From: Alloalcanivorax dieselolei B5
GTDB lineage: Bacteria; Pseudomonadota; Gammaproteobacteria; Pseudomonadales; Alcanivoracaceae
Assembly: GCF_000300005.1 (NCBI RefSeq)
Contig: NC_018691.1
Span: 3,162,001-3,226,000, forward strand
Direction of reading: 5' to 3'
DNA length: 64,000 bases
Below the pieces are notes generated by a model. That model saw only the letters and a program-made list of their open reading frames with translations. It did no database searches and was not told the DNA's origin. Each line of letters opens with the position of its first letter. Position 1 is the first letter of the stretch. This document shows positions 42,254-51,595 of the stretch, in pieces. Both the position numbers and the translations under genes were made by a program.

Positions 42254-43534
42254 TTACAGGCGTTCGACGCGCGGCAGCCGGTAACGGCCTTCCATCAGAT
42301 CCGCCTTCGGCATATAACCTCGGAAAAACAGGGCAAAAGGTCCCTCGTTGGCAGGCAACCAGTTGCTCTCCCGGTCCGCGCCGGGACTGCGTGCACCGAT
42401 CCAGAGATCCAAAGAGCCGTCCTCGTTGTACTGAAGGCCGGGGCTGCGATCCCCCACGGCGTAGCGGCGCAACGGGGTATCGGCAAAGAAAAACTGTCCG
42501 TCGTCCATGGCTTCGTACAGTGTCAGGGACCAGAACGAATTCAACGGCGGCATGGCGCCGGCGGGGAAATGCAGACGATAGTTCTGGTTGCCATCGAACA
42601 GCCCTTCTTCGGCGTCCCCTTCGGCACGCATATAGATGGCTTCTTCCAACGGCAAGGCGCCCAGGCCACCCACCGATACCACTGCTCGCAGCGTATAGTT
42701 CTGGCCATAATCACCATTGCGCATGCTGGGATAAGTCCAGCCATCAATGGCGCTGCGGCGCGCGCGCTGGATCTGAACCAGCCAGTTCCTGGCCTCTTCC
42801 ACGCCCCGCTCAATCGCTTCCGCCTGTTCCTGGTCGAAAGCATCCGCGTCGAACATCTGATCTGGACCGATACCCATTGCACGGATCTGCTCCAGAATCA
42901 GGCCGTCGGTAACCGGCGGCGGCTCACGGCGTAACAAGCGATTTGCAGTGGCCAGATACTCAGGCCAGTCGGCCGAGCGCTGTACCGGGTCGCCCGGCGC
43001 GACATCTTCGGGGGCGGCGCCGTCGTGAACGAACAAACCATCCTGCACGGCGCAGGCCGCTGGCAGATCGTCGGGGCCATCCACCAGAATACGCGCCAGC
43101 GCCCAAACTCTGGGCGTCGGTGCGCGGACCACATTGGTGGCACCCTCCGGCACCGCCTGATTCGGACCGACCACGGTATAAACACCGCCGTTATTCCCCG
43201 TGGTGCGGGTACCGAGAATGTCGAAGTTGTTGGTGTACATGTCCATGAACGCCAACGAGAAGTAGCGCTCGCCAGTGGCCGGCACGGTAATCTTTACCGG
43301 CCCTTTGGAGAGATCCAGCCAGGCATCGGAGTACAGGGTGTCGTTGTTCGGTGTGGTTACCCAGCGGCTGCGGTGCGTCAGCAACTTGCGGGCATGATTG
43401 AAGACGTTGGCCCCGGCGCCCATACGCCATTTACGGGTGGTTTCCATGATCACCAGCGGAACCGTGTAGATGTACGCGCGCTTGGCCGCGGACTTCAGCT
43501 CGGCCGGCGACACCGGCGTAAATTCACTGCTCAT
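42254..43534 (-). CDS. DUF1254/DUF1214 domain protein
   Basis: About 426 residues without a signal peptide. The N-terminal DUF1254 part shows AAKRAYIYTVPLVIMETTRKW and TPNNDTLYSDAWLDLSKGPV; the C-terminal DUF1214 part shows FPAGAMPPLNSFWSLTLYEA and then NWLPANEGPFALFFRGYMP. These proteins are widespread in catabolic clusters but I know of no firmly assigned reaction. GAGGAAGC precedes the ATG. It is co-directional with the alkylsulfatase-like and TAXI genes; a small hairpin (42201-42222) lies just after its stop. Confidence 0.92.
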   Translation of the reverse strand: MSSEFTPVSPAELKSAAKRAYIYTVPLVIMETTRKWRMGAGANVFNHARKLLTHRSRWVTTPNNDTLYSDAWLDLSKGPVKITVPATGERYFSLAFMDMYTNNFDILGTRTTGNNGGVYTVVGPNQAVPEGATNVVRAPTPRVWALARILVDGPDDLPAACAVQDGLFVHDGAAPEDVAPGDPVQRSADWPEYLATANRLLRREPPPVTDGLILEQIRAMGIGPDQMFDADAFDQEQAEAIERGVEEARNWLVQIQRARRSAIDGWTYPSMRNGDYGQNYTLRAVVSVGGLGALPLEEAIYMRAEGDAEEGLFDGNQNYRLHFPAGAMPPLNSFWSLTLYEAMDDGQFFFADTPLRRYAVGDRSPGLQYNEDGSLDLWIGARSPGADRESNWLPANEGPFALFFRGYMPKADLMEGRYRLPRVERL

Positions 43535-43635
43535 GTTGCTTCCTCTTACTCTTTTTCAAAGGACTGCCCAAGGCCATCCGGGCTCAATGCCGGCATCAAG
43601 GTCTCGGAGAGTGTCCAGGTTTTTCTTTGCGCTTC

Positions 43636-44670
43636 TCAACGAACTTCCGGCGGCACCATCGTATCCGGCACATCCAGGCCAATTTCCCGGTAGTACCGTA
43701 AGGCCCCGGCCTGCAGCGGGGTGTTCACCTGGTTGAGTGCGTTCTCCAGCGTGATGGTGTCCATGAACTTGGCGGCGTCATGGAACGTCTGAAGATTCTC
43801 GAAAATGGTTTTGGTGATCTGATAACCCAGTTCGGGATCCAGATCCTTCTGCGTGCCCAGAGTGACCCAGGTGCCGACGGTTTTTACCGGGCCTTCGTTG
43901 GTCTGGTTTTCGCCGTAAATGCCGGCGGGAATTTTCGCAACGGTACGGCCGGGCAACGACATCACTTGTTTCATCGGCTCGCTATCGAAAGCCTCCTCGG
44001 GGATGCCCAGAAATCGAATCTTTTGCAGCAGCACCACTTGTTCGATGGAGGCGGACGGCAGCTGGGTCGGGCCGATATACATATCCACCTGGCCATCCTG
44101 GAATGCCTGCTGCCCTGAGTTCCAGTCCAGCTTTGCCATCTCGTAATCCTCACCCGCCTTGTAACCGGTGGCGCCTTCGATGATCGACAAGGCAACCAGA
44201 GTGGCGGCACCACCCGGCGGGCCGATGAAGACACGACGGTCCTTGATGTCCTTGAGAGAACGGATACCCGATTTCTCGTGCACCATGATGTGGTACGGTC
44301 CGAGCGGGAAGCTCATGATGGTACGGATGTTCTTGAACAGTTCCGGCGCGCTGGACATTTTGCTGAACATACCCGTGCCGGTGCTCATGAAATGATTGAT
44401 GGACTGGCTGCCGATATACAGATCAACCTGCCCCTTCGCCGCGTCCAGGGTGGAGCGGGTGGACGCCATGCTGGAGGTCATGTTGATGCGAACCGGCAGG
44501 TGCTTTTGCAACACGGATTGCAGAGTCACCGAGAAGACGTAAGGCGACGATCCCGGCTGAGCGGTATGCATGCGCAGGTTGGTATCAGCATTGGCATAAC
44601 TGGCCAGCGATGCGGTTGCCAGGAGTACCAGACCACTCGCCCAGCGGATCAAAGGGTGTTTCAGTTTCAT
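43636..44670 (-). CDS. TAXI family TRAP solute-binding protein (copy 1)
   Basis: About 344 residues with a signal peptide ending SYANAD. LRMHTAQPGSSPYVFSVTLQ, MVHEKSGIRSLKDIKDRRVF and PGGAATLVALSIIEGATGYK match TAXI receptors. It is a close paralogue of the protein at 46833-47864, sharing long segments such as KLDWNSG and QLPSASxEQ. Only one permease gene (47921) is present, so the two receptors probably share it and widen the substrate range. Separated from copy 2 by the CoA ligase gene. Confidence 0.93.
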   Translation of the reverse strand: MKLKHPLIRWASGLVLLATASLASYANADTNLRMHTAQPGSSPYVFSVTLQSVLQKHLPVRINMTSSMASTRSTLDAAKGQVDLYIGSQSINHFMSTGTGMFSKMSSAPELFKNIRTIMSFPLGPYHIMVHEKSGIRSLKDIKDRRVFIGPPGGAATLVALSIIEGATGYKAGEDYEMAKLDWNSGQQAFQDGQVDMYIGPTQLPSASIEQVVLLQKIRFLGIPEEAFDSEPMKQVMSLPGRTVAKIPAGIYGENQTNEGPVKTVGTWVTLGTQKDLDPELGYQITKTIFENLQTFHDAAKFMDTITLENALNQVNTPLQAGALRYYREIGLDVPDTMVPPEVR

Positions 44671-44727
44671 TCCAATCTCCCGATTTGTTGTTTTATCTAG
44701 CTGTTACTTGATTCCGGGCGCCCTATA

Positions 44728-46833
44728 TCAGCGCCCGATGACCAGGGCATCCAATGCCACCACGCCCTGCCCCTCGGCACGCACGCGCACCGGATTGATG
44801 TCCAGACTTTCCAGACTGTCCCCGGCGGCCACGGCGAAGTGCGACACTTTAACCAGCAGATCGGCCAGGGCGCCGATGTCCGCCGGCGGCTGCCCACGGA
44901 CACCGTCAAGAATCGCTCTACCGCGCAGCTCGTTGATCATGTCCATGGCCATGTCCCGGTTCAGCGGCGCGCTGCGGAAGCTGACATCCTTGAGCACCTC
45001 CACCAATACGCCACCAAGTCCCAGCATCACCACTGGCCCAAAGGCAGGATCCCGCTGCACGCCGACGATGCATTCGACGCCCTGTTCTTCCATCGGAGAG
45101 AGCAACACACCATCAATACGTGCCTTCGGGCAGGCGCGACGGGCCGCGGCGAGCACTTCATCACTGGCCTGGCCAACGGCCTCGGCGCCACGCAGATTCA
45201 GGCGCACGCCACCGATGTCGGATTTATGCAGAATGTCGGGGGAAGCGATTTTCGCCACCCAGGCGCGGGAGTCCTGCGCTACCCGAGCCTGGGCCTCGGC
45301 ACCATCGGCGACCAGGTGAGATTCCGGCACCGGCACTCCGAAGTCGGCCAGCAGTTGGAAGCTGTCCGCCTCCGAATAACTGCCGGTACGCAACGTTACG
45401 CTGGCGTCGTACGAATCCACCGGCACCGCCGGTTTTTGCCGTTGCCGGGCAAACCAGGCCAGGGCGGACAGCGCGCGAATGGCACGGGTAGGATCCTCGA
45501 AGGCAAGACAGCGATTACGTTCCAGCAAGGCGCGCACCGGCTCCTTGAATACCGATACAGCACAGAACACCCGATCCGGATACCGGTCGCGAACCCGGCC
45601 GATCTGCTCGGCGATGTGCTCCCCCATGGGACCTTGGCCAGCCGCCGCCAGGAAGGCGGCGACCAGGTGGTAATCACCCTGCTCGAGCATGATATCGAGG
45701 CTGGTCTCGAACAGACCGATGTCGTTGGTGATCTGCCCGGTGATGTCCACTGGATTACGTGGCGCGGCGAACGGAACCAATTCCCGGATGCGGTCCTGAG
45801 CTTTTTGATTAAGCTCTGGCAGCGCCAGCCCTTCATCGGCGGCGGCGTCCGCCATCAGCACGCCGGCACCGCCGGACACCGTGAACACACCGAGGTTTTC
45901 CCCGCCCGGGATACCCGCCACGGAAAAGGCGTAGCCCACATCGAAAAACTCTTCGATGGAATAAGCCCGATAGACACCGTACTGGCGGAACACCGCATCA
46001 AAGACCGCATCTTCGCCGGCCAGCGCGGCGGTATGAGACGCGGCGGCCTGGGCACCGATATCGGTGCGCCCCACTTTGGTCATCACCACCGGCTTGCCAG
46101 CGGCGCGGGCCTCGGCCAGGGCGGCTTCCAGTTTGCGGCCGTCGCGGCAACCTTCCATATAGCCCAGGATCACATCGGTGTCCGGATCCCGCGCCAGCCA
46201 GCTCAGGCAATCGGCGAAATCCACGTTGCCTTCGTTGCCGGTGGTGATCCAGTAGCTCAACCCCAAACCGCGTTGACGGGCCAAGGTAAAGGCATAGGCG
46301 CCATAGGCACCGCTCTGACTGATCAGGCCGATACGCCCTTTTGGCGTCACACCTTGCCCCACCACGGGTGAGAACGTCGCGAACACCTTCTCGGAAAGAT
46401 TCATGAAACCGAGACAGTTCGGTCCAAGAATACGAACACCGGCCGCGCGGGCACGAGCCATCAGGGCTTCCTGTGCCAGGCGCCCTTCCTCGCTGATCTC
46501 GGCGAAGCCGGATGAAAACAGGACAATACCTTTGACGTCGGCGGCAATGGCTTCGTCCACAGCCTGATCGACCAGCGCTGCCGGCACCGCGACGATGGCC
46601 AGATCCACCTGACCGGCTACTTCACCAATGCGGGCGTAGGCCTTAAGCCCCTGCACTTCCGAGGCCTTCGGGTTGATTGAAAAGATGGGGCCTTCGAAGC
46701 CTTGGGCGAGCAGGAACGCGATCGGCAGGCCGCCGATTTTTGTCGGCGTGGCGCTGGCGCCGATGACCGCCACCGAGCGGGGTCGGAAAAGACGATCCAG
46801 ATCCTCAATGGCGTGTTCTGATGCGGCATTCAT
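44728..46833 (-). CDS. NDP-forming acyl-CoA synthetase (acetate-CoA ligase family), fused subunits
   Basis: About 701 residues. In order: CoA-binding Rossmann domain (PRSVAVIGASATPTKIGG), succinyl-CoA-ligase-like domain (GRIGLISQSGAYGAYAFTLA and the conserved SHTAALAG His), and an ATP-grasp domain at the C-terminus (GSYSEADSFQLLADFGVPVP, AKIASPDILHKSDIGGVRLN). It would activate an acid imported by the TRAP system to its CoA thioester with ATP to ADP. Start overlaps the upstream TAXI stop by one base (TAATG). Confidence 0.93.
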   Translation of the reverse strand: MNAASEHAIEDLDRLFRPRSVAVIGASATPTKIGGLPIAFLLAQGFEGPIFSINPKASEVQGLKAYARIGEVAGQVDLAIVAVPAALVDQAVDEAIAADVKGIVLFSSGFAEISEEGRLAQEALMARARAAGVRILGPNCLGFMNLSEKVFATFSPVVGQGVTPKGRIGLISQSGAYGAYAFTLARQRGLGLSYWITTGNEGNVDFADCLSWLARDPDTDVILGYMEGCRDGRKLEAALAEARAAGKPVVMTKVGRTDIGAQAAASHTAALAGEDAVFDAVFRQYGVYRAYSIEEFFDVGYAFSVAGIPGGENLGVFTVSGGAGVLMADAAADEGLALPELNQKAQDRIRELVPFAAPRNPVDITGQITNDIGLFETSLDIMLEQGDYHLVAAFLAAAGQGPMGEHIAEQIGRVRDRYPDRVFCAVSVFKEPVRALLERNRCLAFEDPTRAIRALSALAWFARQRQKPAVPVDSYDASVTLRTGSYSEADSFQLLADFGVPVPESHLVADGAEAQARVAQDSRAWVAKIASPDILHKSDIGGVRLNLRGAEAVGQASDEVLAAARRACPKARIDGVLLSPMEEQGVECIVGVQRDPAFGPVVMLGLGGVLVEVLKDVSFRSAPLNRDMAMDMINELRGRAILDGVRGQPPADIGALADLLVKVSHFAVAAGDSLESLDINPVRVRAEGQGVVALDALVIGR

Positions 46834-47864
46834 TAGCGTGCCTCCGGTGGAATCAGATGATCCGGAAGGTCAACGCCGGCCTCCCGATAGTAACGAACCG
46901 CACCGGCGTGCAGCGGCGTCCTCATCTCGGTCAGCGCATTCTCCAGAGTGATCTCTTCCATGAACTTCGCAGCACTGTGGAAGGCATCCAGATTCTCGAA
47001 CAGGGTCTTGATAATCTGGTACACCAACTCTTCATCGAGATCCTTGCGGGTACCGAGGCCGGCCCAGGAACCAATCGTTCTTACATCCGTTTCATTGGTT
47101 TGATTACCGCCGTAAATACCAGCTGGAATAGTGGCCTGGGTTCTTCCCGGCAGAGCCATGATTTCTTTCATCTGATCGGACTCGAAGGCCGCATCGGGAA
47201 TCCCCAGAAAGCGCACCTTCTCGAGCAATGCCATCTGTTCCATTGAGGCGGACGGCAGTTGCGTGGGCATCACCAGCATGTCCACATGGCCATCCTGGAA
47301 AGCCTGCAGGCCGGAATTCCAATCCAGTTTCGCCAGCTCGTAGTCCTGGCCGGCTTTATAGCCTGTAGCGCCTTCGACGATGGAGATGGCCACCAGAGTC
47401 GCCGCCCCGCCCGGGGCGCCGAGAAAGATGCGCCGCCCTTTGATGTCCTCAAGGGAACGAATACCGGACTTTTCGTGCACCACGATATGGTAGGGTCCGG
47501 CCGGGAACGTCATGATCTGCCTGACGTTCTTGTACAGCTCCGGGGCCGTTTTCATTTTCGCGAACATACCCGTGCCGGTGCGCATGAAATGATTGATGGA
47601 CGGGCTGCTGATGAACAGATCCGTTTGTCCGCGCGCGGCGTCCAGGGGCGAGCGCGGCCCGGTGACACCGGCCGTCATATTGATCTTCACCGGCAGTTTC
47701 TTCTGCAGAATCGACTGCAAGGTAACGGAGAAAACGTAGTATCCCGAGCCGGGGGTGGCGGTCTGCATGCGCAGATGGCTCTCCTGCGCCTGCGCGGCTT
47801 GGCCCAGCGCCAGGGTGGCGGTCAGTACACAGGCCGCCCGTTTTATCGTTCTCAATCCAAACAT
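46833..47864 (-). CDS. TAXI family TRAP solute-binding protein (copy 2)
   Basis: About 343 residues with a signal peptide ending AQAQE. LRMQTATPGSGYYVFSVTLQ, VVHEKSGIRSLEDIKGRRIF, PGGAATLVAISIVEGATGYK and QLPSASMEQMALLEKVRFLG show the same family and close kinship to copy 1. AAAGGAGAAAAGA precedes the ATG. It lies 57 bases after the permease gene with a palindrome between, and directly precedes the CoA ligase gene. Confidence 0.93.
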   Translation of the reverse strand: MFGLRTIKRAACVLTATLALGQAAQAQESHLRMQTATPGSGYYVFSVTLQSILQKKLPVKINMTAGVTGPRSPLDAARGQTDLFISSPSINHFMRTGTGMFAKMKTAPELYKNVRQIMTFPAGPYHIVVHEKSGIRSLEDIKGRRIFLGAPGGAATLVAISIVEGATGYKAGQDYELAKLDWNSGLQAFQDGHVDMLVMPTQLPSASMEQMALLEKVRFLGIPDAAFESDQMKEIMALPGRTQATIPAGIYGGNQTNETDVRTIGSWAGLGTRKDLDEELVYQIIKTLFENLDAFHSAAKFMEEITLENALTEMRTPLHAGAVRYYREAGVDLPDHLIPPEAR

Positions 47865-47879
47865 TCTTTTCTCCTTTTG

Positions 47880-47897
47880 GGGGCTCAGCTGAGCCCC
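47880..47897. repeat. Perfect intercistronic palindrome
   Basis: GGGGCTCAGCTGAGCCCC is its own reverse complement. It lies between the TRAP permease and the second TAXI receptor gene, whose ribosome site is right after it. No T-run follows in the direction of transcription. It could shield the receptor mRNA or tune the ratio of receptor to permease; a terminator is less likely. Confidence 0.6.
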
Positions 47898-47920
47898 TCT
47901 CTCTTTTACTTATCTGTCTT

Positions 47921-49825
47921 TCACTTATCCGCCGATGCGCAACCAAGCCAACGCGGCCTGCGGTGCGGCATGAAATCGAACAGCAGGATAAGCAGCGCCA
48001 GAGCCAGACCGACCAGTTCCACCGAGGTGCCGCGCGCCATCAGCAATGCCGCCACCACCAGTCTCAGAATCCGCGCCAACATGCTCAGCCGCTCACCGCC
48101 AAATCCGGCGAACCCTGTGGTTACCGCCCACACCACCAGAGTCAGGCGCACCACGCCCCAGGCCAGATCCATTGGATCAAAGCCCTCCACGATCAACAGC
48201 AGCGACGGATTGAATACGAACAGGAACGGCACCAGAAATCCGACCAGAGTCAGACGTACGGAGAGCATGGCCACTTTCATCGGGTTGGCCTCGGCCAATG
48301 GCGCCGCGGCAAAGGCCGCCAGGGCCACGGGCGGCGTGATGGCGGATAGCACCCCGAAATAAAGAACGAACAGATGCACGGAAAGCAGCGGCACATCAAA
48401 GCTGGTCAGCGCCGGCCCCATGACCAAAACGATGATCAGGTAGGCCGGCAAAGTCGGCATGCCCATACCGAGAACCAGGCAGCCCAACGCGGTCAATATC
48501 AGACTTAACAGCAAACTGCTCTCGCCCAGCCCGGCCACCGCCTGCGCGAAGCTCAGTCCCAGACCTGTGAGGTCCATGCCGGCGATGACGATACCAATGG
48601 CCCCCACCGCGATCATGATGCGCGAGCCGGCCACGCCGCCTTTTGCCAAAGCGCCGATCAACGCCCAGGGACGGCGGCGAATTTCCGGATTGAGGAAACC
48701 AAAGGCCATGGCCACCAGCGTCGCCCACACCCCGGCCATGGCCGGCGAGCGGCCCGCGGCCAGCACCAGAATCACCGTCAAAACCGGTGCCACGAACATT
48801 AGCGAACGCAGCCAGTCGTCCTTGGTCAGGACCGGCAATTCATGCTCCGGAGTGGGCTTGATACCAAGCCGGCGAGCCTCGTAGTACACCGCCGCGAACA
48901 GAGCGATCACGTAGAACGCCGCCGGCAATAACGCCGCCACGCAAATCAGCAGATAAGGTGTGCCGGTAAGCTGCGCCATCATGAACGCGGCGGCGCCCAT
49001 TACCGGAGGAATCACCTGCCCACCGGTGGACGCGGCGGCTTCGACGGCACCGGCGAAGGCGGGGCTGAAACCGCGCTTCTTGATCATCGGAATGGTGAAA
49101 GCGCCGGTCCCCGCCACGTTGGCGGTAACACTGCCAGACATGGTACCGAACAGCATGCTGGCAAAGATCGCGGCGTGGGCCGGACCACCGGGCAGGCGGC
49201 CAGTGACACGAATGGACATACGCACCAGCGCCGGTCCGGCGCCGGTAGCCTCAAGCATGACGCCGAAGATGATGTAGATGAACAGCAACTCGATCATCAC
49301 CGCCACCGGCGTGCCGAATACGCCGCTGAAGCCGTACCACATTCCCTGCATGATCTGATCCAGGGAAAAGCCGGCGTGGCGCAAGGCATCGGGCAGCAGA
49401 TCGCCCCACAGGCAGTACAGCAAGGTCACACCAGCGAACAAGGACAGCCCGAGGCCGAACTCCCGGCGGGTCAGTTCAATCACCGCCACCACGCCAGTCA
49501 GCGCGATCAACTGATCGGTGCGGCTGTAGTCGACCAGCATGTTTTCCATATCACCGGCGAAGGCCAGAAAACGCGCGACCGCCAACAAGATCGCACCGAC
49601 CAGGACCAGGTCGATGAGCCAGAACAAGGTGCGAATCAATGCGGTACGTGGCGGATTCGCCACCACCAACGGTTTGACCAGTACGGCGACGAGAATACAA
49701 GCAGCGAACGTCAGCGGACGCTGATAGCTCGGATCAAAGATCCCGAAAAGAGACGTATAAATACTGATGGCGGCCAGAACCACGGCAATCGCCAAGCCAA
49801 GCCGACGACTTGAATCTGTGAGCAC
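47921..49825 (-). CDS. TRAP transporter fused permease
   Basis: About 634 residues, hydrophobic throughout, with DctQ-like and DctM-like parts joined as usual for TAXI systems. GTMSGSVTANVAGTGAFTIP, STGGQVIPPVMGAAAFMM and GMGMPTLPAYLIIV are conserved. I chose the GTG at 49825 because GGGAGA stands 6 bases before it; a GTG at 49855 would add 10 residues. First gene of the receptor-ligase operon; works with either TAXI receptor encoded downstream. Confidence 0.92.
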   Translation of the reverse strand: MLTDSSRRLGLAIAVVLAAISIYTSLFGIFDPSYQRPLTFAACILVAVLVKPLVVANPPRTALIRTLFWLIDLVLVGAILLAVARFLAFAGDMENMLVDYSRTDQLIALTGVVAVIELTRREFGLGLSLFAGVTLLYCLWGDLLPDALRHAGFSLDQIMQGMWYGFSGVFGTPVAVMIELLFIYIIFGVMLEATGAGPALVRMSIRVTGRLPGGPAHAAIFASMLFGTMSGSVTANVAGTGAFTIPMIKKRGFSPAFAGAVEAAASTGGQVIPPVMGAAAFMMAQLTGTPYLLICVAALLPAAFYVIALFAAVYYEARRLGIKPTPEHELPVLTKDDWLRSLMFVAPVLTVILVLAAGRSPAMAGVWATLVAMAFGFLNPEIRRRPWALIGALAKGGVAGSRIMIAVGAIGIVIAGMDLTGLGLSFAQAVAGLGESSLLLSLILTALGCLVLGMGMPTLPAYLIIVLVMGPALTSFDVPLLSVHLFVLYFGVLSAITPPVALAAFAAAPLAEANPMKVAMLSVRLTLVGFLVPFLFVFNPSLLLIVEGFDPMDLAWGVVRLTLVVWAVTTGFAGFGGERLSMLARILRLVVAALLMARGTSVELVGLALALLILLFDFMPHRRPRWLGCASADK

Positions 49826-50255
49826 TCTCCCTCTCCCGTGGACATCGAAGTCCACCTTGGTTTTTTTGTGCGCTCATCAGATCATGCCGATTTAATGACT
49901 GTCAATTAGATTGTTACCAATACCTCAAACGCCATGACAATTTATTCATTGCCTGACACTGCCCAAAGAGGCATAAGTGAACATTCGTTCAAGACGCAAA
50001 TTTTTATCCTGTAAAAACCATAAGTCATTGTATTTATTTTATTTTACCTTAAATTAACATGAAAAAAACGCACAGATGTCGGCATGCAGAATCTCACCCC
50101 AAAGAAACTTCGACTCGCCACTTCCATCTCTAAACCAAACATGATTCCCCTAAAAAGTAATGCGAGAACATGAATTTCACCTATCTTTTCTAATGAAGTG
50201 ACATTACTTTAGGTAGCACTCTGTTCCTGATTTTCACCCTCAGAGGAGACCTCAA
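49826..50255. promoter_or_regulatory. AT-rich divergent promoter region with operator-like palindromes
   Basis: About 430 bases between the TRAP permease and the plus-strand metallo-hydrolase gene, distinctly AT-rich and without a gene. Two inverted repeats stand out: TGAACATTCGTTCA (49978-49991), with 5-base arms like many TetR operators, and TAATG...CATTA (50191-50206), sharing the TAATG end of the repeat before the TetR gene. Promoters of both operons are expected here. Confidence 0.6.
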
Positions 50256-51572
50256 GTGATCAACGAAGAACTCAGAGCTATCGGCGATGCCTGCTGGGAC
50301 CGGTTTGATTTCGGCCGTGACTGGAATCGCCATCTGCACGGCAGCCAGGTCATACCGATCAATGACCACCTGGTCTACATCGCTTCGAAAGGCGTGGTGG
50401 GTAACGTCACCGTCCTCAATACCGGACAGGGCCTGGTGGTGTTCGACAGCGGCAGCCGCAATACCGCCGCCGCCATTCATAAGGCGATCCGCGCCTGGTC
50501 GGACCAGCCCATCCGTCATGTCGTCTATACCCACGGCCATCTGGACCACGCCTTTGGCACACCACTGTTCGACCAGGAAGCACAACAAGCCGGGGAGCCC
50601 AAACCCGAGGTCATCGGCCAGGCCAACATCCGCCGCCGTTTCGAGCGCTATCAGAGCAGCGCTGGATGGAATGCACGCATCAACGGCCGGCAGTTCAAGG
50701 TGGCGGGCTTCCACTGGCCGGAGGAGTACCGTTACCCGGACCGCTTCTATGAAGAACAGATGATTCTGGAATGCGGCGACAACCAGGTGGAGCTCAACCA
50801 CGGCATGGGTGAAACCGACGACCATACCTGGAGCTGGATTGCGGAGGACCGTACCGTTATTACCGGGGATTTCATCATCTGGGCAGCGCCCAATGCCGGC
50901 AACCCACAAAAGGTCCAGCGCTTTGCCCACCAATGGGCGCAAGCCTTACGCGCCATGGCAGCAAAGAAACCGGAAGTGCTGGTGCCCGGCCACGGACCGG
51001 CGGTGTTCGGTGCCGACCGTGTCGCCACACTACTGGACGACACCGCCACTTTCCTGGAGACCATCCATGACCAGACTTTGGAGGGTATGAACCAGGGCTT
51101 GCCCCTGGCCGATATCGTGCAACAGATGACGCTGCCCGAAGGTCTGCTCGACCGGCCCTATCTGCATCCTTCCTACGATGATCCGGAGTTTCTGATTCGC
51201 AATGTCTGGCGTTTGTACGGTGGCTGGTATGACGGCAATCCAGCGCACTTGAAGCCGGCACACCCGGACGCGCTAAGCGGTGCCCTGGCGGAACTCTGTG
51301 GCGGAGCACAAGCCCTGACACAGGCCGCGGCCAAGCACCTGGACCAGGGCGATCTGCGCCTGGCCGGCCACCTCAGTGAAATGGCGGTGCGCGCGGAACC
51401 GGAGAATCAGGAAGCTCACCGGGTTCGCGCGGCTGTGAATCAGGTACGGGCCAAAGCAGAGACCTCGCTGATGGCCAGGGGCATTTTCACCGATGCCGCC
51501 AACGCCTCACTGAAGGCACTGGGCGGTGACGGTGGCGAGGGCTATTCTCGAAATCAAGTTGGTATCGGATAA
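50256..51572 (+). CDS. Alkylsulfatase-like metallo-beta-lactamase-fold hydrolase
   Basis: About 438 residues. The zinc motif THGHLDHAFG is intact, with further ligands in MGETDDHTWSWI, VITGDFI and VLVPGHGP. The C-terminal part NPAHLKPAHPDALSGAL and the helical end resemble the dimerisation and SCP2-like parts of SDS-hydrolase type alkylsulfatases, but the chain is shorter than those enzymes. GTG start at 50256 with AGAGGAGA upstream. It is a paralogue of the degenerate protein at 40901. It may split a sulfate or other ester of the compound used by this region. Confidence 0.9.
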   Translation: MINEELRAIGDACWDRFDFGRDWNRHLHGSQVIPINDHLVYIASKGVVGNVTVLNTGQGLVVFDSGSRNTAAAIHKAIRAWSDQPIRHVVYTHGHLDHAFGTPLFDQEAQQAGEPKPEVIGQANIRRRFERYQSSAGWNARINGRQFKVAGFHWPEEYRYPDRFYEEQMILECGDNQVELNHGMGETDDHTWSWIAEDRTVITGDFIIWAAPNAGNPQKVQRFAHQWAQALRAMAAKKPEVLVPGHGPAVFGADRVATLLDDTATFLETIHDQTLEGMNQGLPLADIVQQMTLPEGLLDRPYLHPSYDDPEFLIRNVWRLYGGWYDGNPAHLKPAHPDALSGALAELCGGAQALTQAAAKHLDQGDLRLAGHLSEMAVRAEPENQEAHRVRAAVNQVRAKAETSLMARGIFTDAANASLKALGGDGGEGYSRNQVGIG

Positions 51573-51595
51573 AGCTTTTTTAATTCTCACGGCGC

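Noticed and set aside
44839-46371. 510-codon plus-strand ORF opposite the CoA ligase
   Set aside because: Shadow frame with His/Arg-rich composition; the minus-strand ligase has all its domains.
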